From Halorhabdus amylolytica (lineage in GTDB: Archaea > Halobacteriota > Halobacteria > Halobacteriales > Haloarculaceae), in the NCBI RefSeq assembly GCF_004944975.1, contig NZ_SPQG01000002.1, positions 104,105 to 168,104 on the forward strand: a DNA stretch of 64,000 bases. Direction: 5' to 3'. The first letter of the stretch is position 1, and every line of letters starts with the position of its first letter. The position numbers and the translations under genes are program-made. Below, piece by piece: positions 59,202 to 64,000 of the stretch. The notes under the pieces are model-generated. The model was not told where the DNA came from. It did not search any database and saw nothing but the letters and a program-made list of their open reading frames with translations.

Positions 59202-60284
59202 ATGACTGCTGGAGACACATACCGGGTCGTCTCGCCCGGCCGCGTCAATCTGATCGGCGAACACACCGACTACACGGGCGGGTACGTCATGCCGCTGGCG
59301 ACGGACCTCCACACCTCCCTGGAGGCGACGCCGGCGCGTGACGTGACTGTCTCCTCGGATGCCGTCGAGTCGAGCTATTCGTTCGCGACGGACGACCTGG
59401 AACGAACGGACGACTGGATCGACTATGTCAAAGGGTGTTATGCGGTCCTCCAGGAAGAGGGCTACGAGCCCGGCGGGTTCAACGGTGAACTCAGCGCTAC
59501 ACTGCCCATGGGGGCGGGATTGAGTTCCTCGGCGAGCCTCGAACTCGCGGTCATGGCGTTCCTGAACGAAGCCTACGATCTGGGGCTGTCCCGCGAGCGG
59601 ATGGCGTTGCTGTGTCAGCGCGTCGAAAACGATTACGTTGGCATGTCCTGTGGGATCATGGATCAGTTCGCCGTGGCGCTGGGCGAGGACGGTCACGCGC
59701 TGTTGATCGATACCGACACGCTCGGGTACGAACCGGTTCCGATGCCTGAGGATTTAGCCGTCGTCGTCTTCCACACCGGCGTCTCGCGGGAGCTGGTCGA
59801 CTCGGCGTACAACGAGCGCCGCGAAACCGTCGAATCGGCCATGGAGACGCTTGACGTCGAGACTTCGAAGGCGATCTCCGAGGACGATCTGGATGTCCTC
59901 CCGGCGCTTCAGGCCGAACGCCTGGGGTACCTCGCTCGCGAGAACGACCGCGTCGAGGCGGCCAGGGAGGCGCTGTCGGCCGGCGACGTCGAGCGGTTCG
60001 GCGAGTTGCTGGTCGCGGCCCACCGGGACATCGCCGAGCACTACGAGGCGTCCTGTCCGGAACTGGACTTCGTCGTCGAGGCCGCCCTCGAAGAGGGTGC
60101 CTATGGTGCGCGTCTCACCGGCGCGGGGTGGGGTGGTGCGGCCATCGCGATCGTCGACGAGGCGGACGCGGAACAGTTCGCCGAATCACTCCGAGCGACC
60201 TACACCGAACAGTTCCCGGATCTCGCCCCGGAATCCCATCTCGTGATCCCCTCGGCTGGCGTACGCGTCGAGAAAACCGACTGA
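59202..60284 (+). CDS. galK: galactokinase
   Basis: GHMP kinase phosphorylating galactose to galactose-1-phosphate. In 360 aa, SPGRVNLIGEHTDYTGGYVMP is the galactokinase signature, PMGAGLSSSAS (about 101-111) the ATP-binding GHMP motif, and GARLTGAGWGGAAIAI the C-terminal motif. The length is a little shorter than bacterial enzymes but complete. It is the first of three Leloir genes here. Confidence 0.9.
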   Translation: MTAGDTYRVVSPGRVNLIGEHTDYTGGYVMPLATDLHTSLEATPARDVTVSSDAVESSYSFATDDLERTDDWIDYVKGCYAVLQEEGYEPGGFNGELSATLPMGAGLSSSASLELAVMAFLNEAYDLGLSRERMALLCQRVENDYVGMSCGIMDQFAVALGEDGHALLIDTDTLGYEPVPMPEDLAVVVFHTGVSRELVDSAYNERRETVESAMETLDVETSKAISEDDLDVLPALQAERLGYLARENDRVEAAREALSAGDVERFGELLVAAHRDIAEHYEASCPELDFVVEAALEEGAYGARLTGAGWGGAAIAIVDEADAEQFAESLRATYTEQFPDLAPESHLVIPSAGVRVEKTD

Positions 60285-60340
60285 CGACCATTTTTGCTCC
60301 GTCGTTCTCACCGAAAAATAGGCGGTCGACGTGAACGTCC

Positions 60341-61288
60341 TCAACTCAGGTGTGGTTCGTTTTCGGGATCGTCGAGGATCTCTCGTGCGCCCTGGCGGAC
60401 GGCCTGGTCGCTGGGAGTGGAGGGTTCCCAGCCGAGCGCGGCGAGTTTCTCGATCGAGAGGCGCATCTTGGGGACGTCGCCTTCCCAGCCACGGTCGCCG
60501 CCGGTGTACTCGTAATCCGGGTCGACGTCCATTTCGTCGCTGACGATGTCGGCGATGCGGTTGACGGAGGTGGTCGTTCGCGTCCCCAGGTTGTAGGTGT
60601 TGACCGGCCGGGCGGCGTGTTCGACGACGTAGCACATCGCGTCGATGCAGTCTGCCAGGGACATGTAGGATTTCTCCTGGCGGCCGTTACCCCGGATGGT
60701 CAGCGTCTCGGGATCTTGTGTAAGCTTGTAAATAAAGTCGGGAACAACACCAGCGCCGTAACGCGGTCCGACAATATTGGCAAACCGGAAGTTCCAGACG
60801 GTGAAACCGTGATTGTGGGCATACACCGAAAGGAGGCTTTCCTCCGATAGCTTGGCCGCGCCGTACTCACTGATGGGTTCCAGCGGAGCGTAATCCTCCG
60901 GCGTCGGTCGCGGTGCCTCCCCGTAGACCGTCGACGAGGAGGTAAAGGCGATGTGTTCGACACCGACCTCGTCCATCCGTTCGAGGATGTTGTAGGTCAT
61001 CTCGCCGTTCGTTTCGAACTGGTTTCGCGGTTCGTCGGCGTTGACGTACTTGTCGGCGGCGAGGTGAAAGACGACGTCCGTCTCGGCGTCGATCGCCTCG
61101 GCGACGACGGTCTCGTCGGTCAGGTCCCCTTCGATGAACGTCGCTGCTTCGGGAACGGATTCCCGGATGCCGTTCGAGAGGTCGTCGACGACGACGAGGT
61201 CGTTGTCGCCGACGAGTTGCCGGGCGAGTGCCGAACCGATCAGTCCTGCGCCTCCCGTGACGACGATCCGCCTGTCGCTCAGTTCCAT
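60341..61288 (-). CDS. galE: NAD-dependent epimerase, UDP-glucose 4-epimerase-like
   Basis: 315 aa short-chain dehydrogenase of the extended type. NAD motif TGGAGLIGS is at residues 11-19; the catalytic Tyr-Lys pair is in EYGAAKLSEES, preceded by FTSSSTVYG. VVDDLSNG supplies the adenosine-binding Asp. With galK and galT beside it, a role in interconverting UDP-galactose and UDP-glucose is the best reading, although archaeal epimerases of this family can act on other nucleotide sugars. It is convergent with galK. Confidence 0.78.
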   Translation of the reverse strand: MELSDRRIVVTGGAGLIGSALARQLVGDNDLVVVDDLSNGIRESVPEAATFIEGDLTDETVVAEAIDAETDVVFHLAADKYVNADEPRNQFETNGEMTYNILERMDEVGVEHIAFTSSSTVYGEAPRPTPEDYAPLEPISEYGAAKLSEESLLSVYAHNHGFTVWNFRFANIVGPRYGAGVVPDFIYKLTQDPETLTIRGNGRQEKSYMSLADCIDAMCYVVEHAARPVNTYNLGTRTTTSVNRIADIVSDEMDVDPDYEYTGGDRGWEGDVPKMRLSIEKLAALGWEPSTPSDQAVRQGAREILDDPENEPHLS

Positions 61289-61502
61289 ACTCCGCAATGG
61301 CACACTGTCAATAATAGAAGTTCCGGTGCTCGCCAGAGTGTTCCGACAGTGGGCCCCGTCGGTCGTCTTCCGGGGATGGCGGCGAGTGGATCGGGCGACA
61401 TCGAATGCAGAAACCCCCGGTTCCTCCCGTGTGAGGCGGTCACCGTCTACCGGTCTCCGATAGAACTATTATGTTGGATGCGCAGGGTCGATTCGTACAC
61501 CA

Positions 61503-61622
61503 ATGCGCAGCCATCGGACTACCAACCACAACGATCGGTACGTGGTCTTCTACGAGTTCGACAACGAGAACGCTGATGATACTGCGGATTCGGCGGGATC
61601 CGACAGGTCGGGAGGGGCCTGA
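61503..61622 (+). CDS. 39-codon ORF directly upstream of galT
   Basis: MRSHRTTNHNDRYVVFYEFD then NENADDTADSAG ending TGA at 61620-61622, one base before the galT ATG. The peptide is polar, with a beta-like VVFYEF core and an acidic tail, in line with haloarchaeal coding bias. A TATA-like AACTATTATG lies about 32 nt before its ATG. It may be a small protein or a translational leader for galT. No homologue is recalled. Confidence 0.45.
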   Translation: MRSHRTTNHNDRYVVFYEFDNENADDTADSAGSDRSGGA

Positions 61623-61623
61623 C

Positions 61624-62595
61624 ATGACCGAACGTCGCTGGGACCCGACGCTTCAGGAGTGGGTCGTCACCGCGACCCACCGCCAGGAACGGACGTTCAA
61701 ACCGCCCGAGGACTACTGTCCGTTCTGTCCGACCGCCGAAGATGCCGAGTATCCGACAGCGATCCCCGAACCCGAGTACGACATGGCCGTCGTCGAGAAC
61801 GGCTTCCCTTCGCTGCAGCCGGACCCACCCGAACCGGCCGTGGAGGGGACGGACCTTTTCCCGGTCGAACCCGCCAACGGCCAGTGCGAGGTCGTCCTTT
61901 TCACCCAGGATCACGACGGGCAGATGTCCGAGGAATCTGTCGAGCGGTTCGTCAACCTCGTCCAGCTATGGCGGGATCGCTACGAGACTCTCGGCGCAGT
62001 CGAGGACCACGAGTACGTCTACATCTTCGAGAACAAGGGCGAAGAGGTCGGTGTGACACTTCATCACCCTCACGGTCAAATCTACGCCTATCCGTTCGTT
62101 CCGCCGAAGATACAGCGCGAACTCGATTCGAGTTCGGATCACCTCGCGGAAACCGGTCGGTGTCTGTTCTGTGACGTGATCGAATCGGAGCGCGATGACG
62201 GCCGACGGATCGTTGCGGAGAACGACTCCTTTACGGCCGTCGTACCGTTTCACGCGCGCTGGACGTACGAGGTTCACGTCTACGCGAACGATCACGTCCC
62301 CTCGATGGCCGCGTTTTCCGACCGTCACGAGCGCGAGCTCGGCGCCGTACTCAAGGAGGTACTCGTGAAGTACGACGCGCTGTTCGGCTTCGAGATGCCG
62401 TACGTCATGGCGACTCACCAGCAGCCGACCAACGGCGAGGGTGAAGAGTACGCGCACTTCCACATCGAATTCTACCCGCCGTACCGCACGGCGGAGAAGC
62501 TCAAGTATCCCGCCGGCAGCGAGCGTGGCGCAGGTGCGTATATCAACAACAAACTCGCTGAGGAGGCGGCCGCTGACCTTCGGGACGCTACCTGA
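61624..62595 (+). CDS. galT: galactose-1-phosphate uridylyltransferase
   Basis: Transfers UMP from UDP-glucose to galactose-1-phosphate. In 323 aa the nucleophile is in HHPHGQIYAY (HPH at residues 148-150), and zinc-type CPFC occurs near residues 32-35 with a second Cys pair CLFCD in the C-terminal half. THQQP and HFHIEFYPP near the end are family blocks. Start: ATG 61624, after the small upstream ORF. Confidence 0.9.
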   Translation: MTERRWDPTLQEWVVTATHRQERTFKPPEDYCPFCPTAEDAEYPTAIPEPEYDMAVVENGFPSLQPDPPEPAVEGTDLFPVEPANGQCEVVLFTQDHDGQMSEESVERFVNLVQLWRDRYETLGAVEDHEYVYIFENKGEEVGVTLHHPHGQIYAYPFVPPKIQRELDSSSDHLAETGRCLFCDVIESERDDGRRIVAENDSFTAVVPFHARWTYEVHVYANDHVPSMAAFSDRHERELGAVLKEVLVKYDALFGFEMPYVMATHQQPTNGEGEEYAHFHIEFYPPYRTAEKLKYPAGSERGAGAYINNKLAEEAAADLRDAT

Positions 62596-62665
62596 CCGCC
62601 CCGACGTCAGCCGGGTCGGAGACCAGCGGCCCCTCGGCGTCGTGTTCCGGCGGGACCGAAGCGCG

Positions 62666-63418
62666 TCAGTCGGCCCAGACGTTCTCCAGGGACTTCGACG
62701 CGCTGACGACGAGACTTGCGTCTGCCTCGAGGTTGCCGTCGAGCAACTCCTCGGGTCTGCTGGTGACTGCGATCGATCCGAATGGATACCCGTTGGCACC
62801 GATGACGGGTGCCGCGATCGCCTCCACGTCCGCCACGTACTCGCCGTGATCCTCCGCCAACCGTCGTTCGCGGACGGTCTCGAGTGCGTCCTTGACGGCC
62901 GCCGGATCGGTGAGGGTCGCGTTCGTGTGGGCCGCGAGGTCGCCGTCGAGGATCGTCTCGCGTTCGTCTTCGGGGAGGTACGCCAGGACGGCCTTCCCGG
63001 CGGCGGTGGCGTGTAACGGCAGTGAGTCGCCCTCTACGATCGGTTGAATGGCCGTGTCCGAGGGCACGCGGCTGTAGACGACGGCGGCGATACCTGCCTC
63101 GTAGACGATCAGGGCGACGGCGTGTCCGATCGACGCCGACAGGTCGTCGACGGTCGACTTGACCTGTTCCGGTACCAATCTGTCCCTGACATCCGTTCCG
63201 AGCGTCCAATAGCGTAGCCCCGGCCGGTACGTGGTCCCGTCCTCGACGAGATATCCTCGATCGGTCAGGGTCCGCACGTGCTTGTAGACGCCTCCCTTCG
63301 ATCGGTCGAGGCGGGACGCGATCTCGCTAACCCCGGCGCCGTCGAGGTCCGCAACCACCCTGAGGACGTCGAGACTCGTGTGAACTGCCTTGACGCTTGG
63401 TCCGTCGGATCGATTCAT
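62666..63418 (-). CDS. IclR-family transcriptional regulator
   Basis: 250 aa. An N-terminal winged helix (SLDVLRVVADLDGAGVSEIA SRLDRSKGGVYKHVRTLTDR) is followed by the IclR effector-binding domain (HATAAGKAVLAYLPEDE, GSIAVTSRPEELL). It is convergent with galT and adjacent to the galactose genes, so control of those genes is plausible, as IclR-type regulators of sugar pathways are known in haloarchaea; this is inference. Confidence 0.85.
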   Translation of the reverse strand: MNRSDGPSVKAVHTSLDVLRVVADLDGAGVSEIASRLDRSKGGVYKHVRTLTDRGYLVEDGTTYRPGLRYWTLGTDVRDRLVPEQVKSTVDDLSASIGHAVALIVYEAGIAAVVYSRVPSDTAIQPIVEGDSLPLHATAAGKAVLAYLPEDERETILDGDLAAHTNATLTDPAAVKDALETVRERRLAEDHGEYVADVEAIAAPVIGANGYPFGSIAVTSRPEELLDGNLEADASLVVSASKSLENVWAD

Positions 63419-63636
63419 ACGTCCGGAATGGCGTCCCCGGGATAAATATCGTTCGCCGACTGTGAACGACGGTCCCGTCGATGATCCGTCCGTGTCGGAT
63501 TGTGTCCGGTTACTTCTCGAAGGACCGGGACTGCACGTCGTCGTTCGAACAGTCTCGGCGAACGGACGTACGCCAGCGGCGAACACGATGACGTGATGGC
63601 GGTCCATTGCCCTGTCTTCCGTGCTCGTTTCATTAA

Positions 63637-63658
63637 TTTACAAACGCGTGTTTGTAAA
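63637..63658. promoter_or_regulatory. 22-bp inverted repeat, possible operator
   Basis: Two 9-bp arms TTTACAAAC and GTTTGTAAA flank a 4-nt spacer GCGT. The dyad lies about 220 bp upstream of the IclR gene and 12 bp past the rdfA-like stop. AT-rich, symmetric and operator-sized, it is a candidate site for a dimeric regulator. Confidence 0.5.
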
Positions 63659-63669
63659 ATAGGGGGCCT

Positions 63670-64000
63670 TCACTCGCCATCCGTGCCCCCTCTTTCCCTG
63701 TTACAGGCACACCCGCCGGCCGCGAGGAGGTCCTGGATGGTGTACGAGCGGCCACACGCCTCGCAGGTGACCCGGATCGAGACACTCACGGCGGGTTCGG
63801 CGATGTCGATCTCCCCGACGTTCTCCAGCCGTTCGACCGTTTCACTCACCACGCTCCGGGAACGCGACCGGGCCCACTCGGTGGTACTGACAGCCTCTTC
63901 AGGAGTGATAGCGGCCTCCCGGCCGGTGTCCACCGACAGACAGTCGTTCAGGTGTGTTTTGACCGTGGCGTGGGAAACCCAGTCGTCGGTAACGGCGTCG
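63670..64000 (-). CDS. RdfA-like (rod-determining factor) protein, C-terminal part
   Basis: The frame runs off the window's right end, so only the last 110 or so codons are seen: DDWVSHATVKTHLNDCLSVD, a helical stretch WARSRSRSVVSETVERLENV, then a C-terminal CEACGRSYTIQDLLAAGGCAC zinc-ribbon-like unit. The order and wording match haloarchaeal RdfA proteins, which influence rod versus disk cell shape. Classification is by recognition only, and the missing N-terminus limits certainty. Confidence 0.6.
   Translation of the reverse strand, partial: DAVTDDWVSHATVKTHLNDCLSVDTGREAAITPEEAVSTTEWARSRSRSVVSETVERLENVGEIDIAEPAVSVSIRVTCEACGRSYTIQDLLAAGGCACNRERGGTDGE

Overview
The window is GC-rich haloarchaeal chromosome (class Halobacteria). 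The evidence is an acidic, Asp/Glu-rich proteome, Tat-type lipoproteins (RR motif plus lipobox), leaderless-style promoters with TATA-like boxes about 28 nt before start codons, geranylgeranyl reductase, FEN-1 with a C-terminal PIP box, FtsZ, archaeal SecE/Spt5, a ferredoxin-dependent 2-oxoacid oxidoreductase and many haloarchaea-only DUF families. A bacterial-type NAD-dependent DNA ligase is present, as is known for haloarchaea. The genus is not certain; a Haloarculaceae/Halorhabdus-like organism is only a guess. No rRNA, tRNA or CRISPR was found.

Layout. 1-6.9 kb: RecJ-like DHH nuclease, small conserved proteins, NifU-like protein, ketopantoate reductase, a rubredoxin-like protein and a metY-metX methionine operon. 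6.9-10 kb: a low-GC accessory island with a truncated regulator, an orphan lipoprotein and a decayed ISH3-type insertion sequence whose terminal inverted repeats are still intact. 10-16 kb: aldo/keto reductase, aminotransferase, a SagB-type nitroreductase remnant, ligA and pirin. 16-21 kb: two related ABC-2 export modules, apparently controlled by a divergent winged-helix regulator. Two near-identical 82-bp MITE-like elements lie at 12.9 and 18.4 kb. 21-28.5 kb: small membrane proteins, uvrC, msrB and a pterin pair (mptE-like/folP). 28.6-32 kb: a three-gene ABC exporter operon with a large secreted, membrane-anchored protein. 32.5-40 kb: DUF3054, GNAT, fen1, a large membrane protein, korAB and an FAD/NAD reductase. 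40-46 kb: ftsZ, then a BasB/BasT-like binding protein and chemotaxis transducer, then secE-nusG. 46-58.7 kb: cupin, PP-loop protein, a disulfide oxidoreductase, ferredoxin, geranylgeranyl reductase, pilin, M20 amidohydrolase, an S10-like protein, Nudix hydrolase, a DUF5787 protein with nuclease-like motifs, and a Mut7-C protein. 59-63.4 kb: Leloir galactose genes galK, galE and galT beside an IclR regulator. 63.7 kb to the end: the C-terminal part of an RdfA-like cell-shape protein.

Most genes are ordinary housekeeping. The most interesting items are the chemosensory pair lodged between ftsZ and secE-nusG, the paired MITE-like elements, the DUF5787 protein with PD-(D/E)XK-like motifs and a Cys cluster, hairpin repeats that begin inside the nusG 3' end, the exporter operon with an 18-bp minisatellite in its ATPase gene, and a 39-codon ORF abutting galT.
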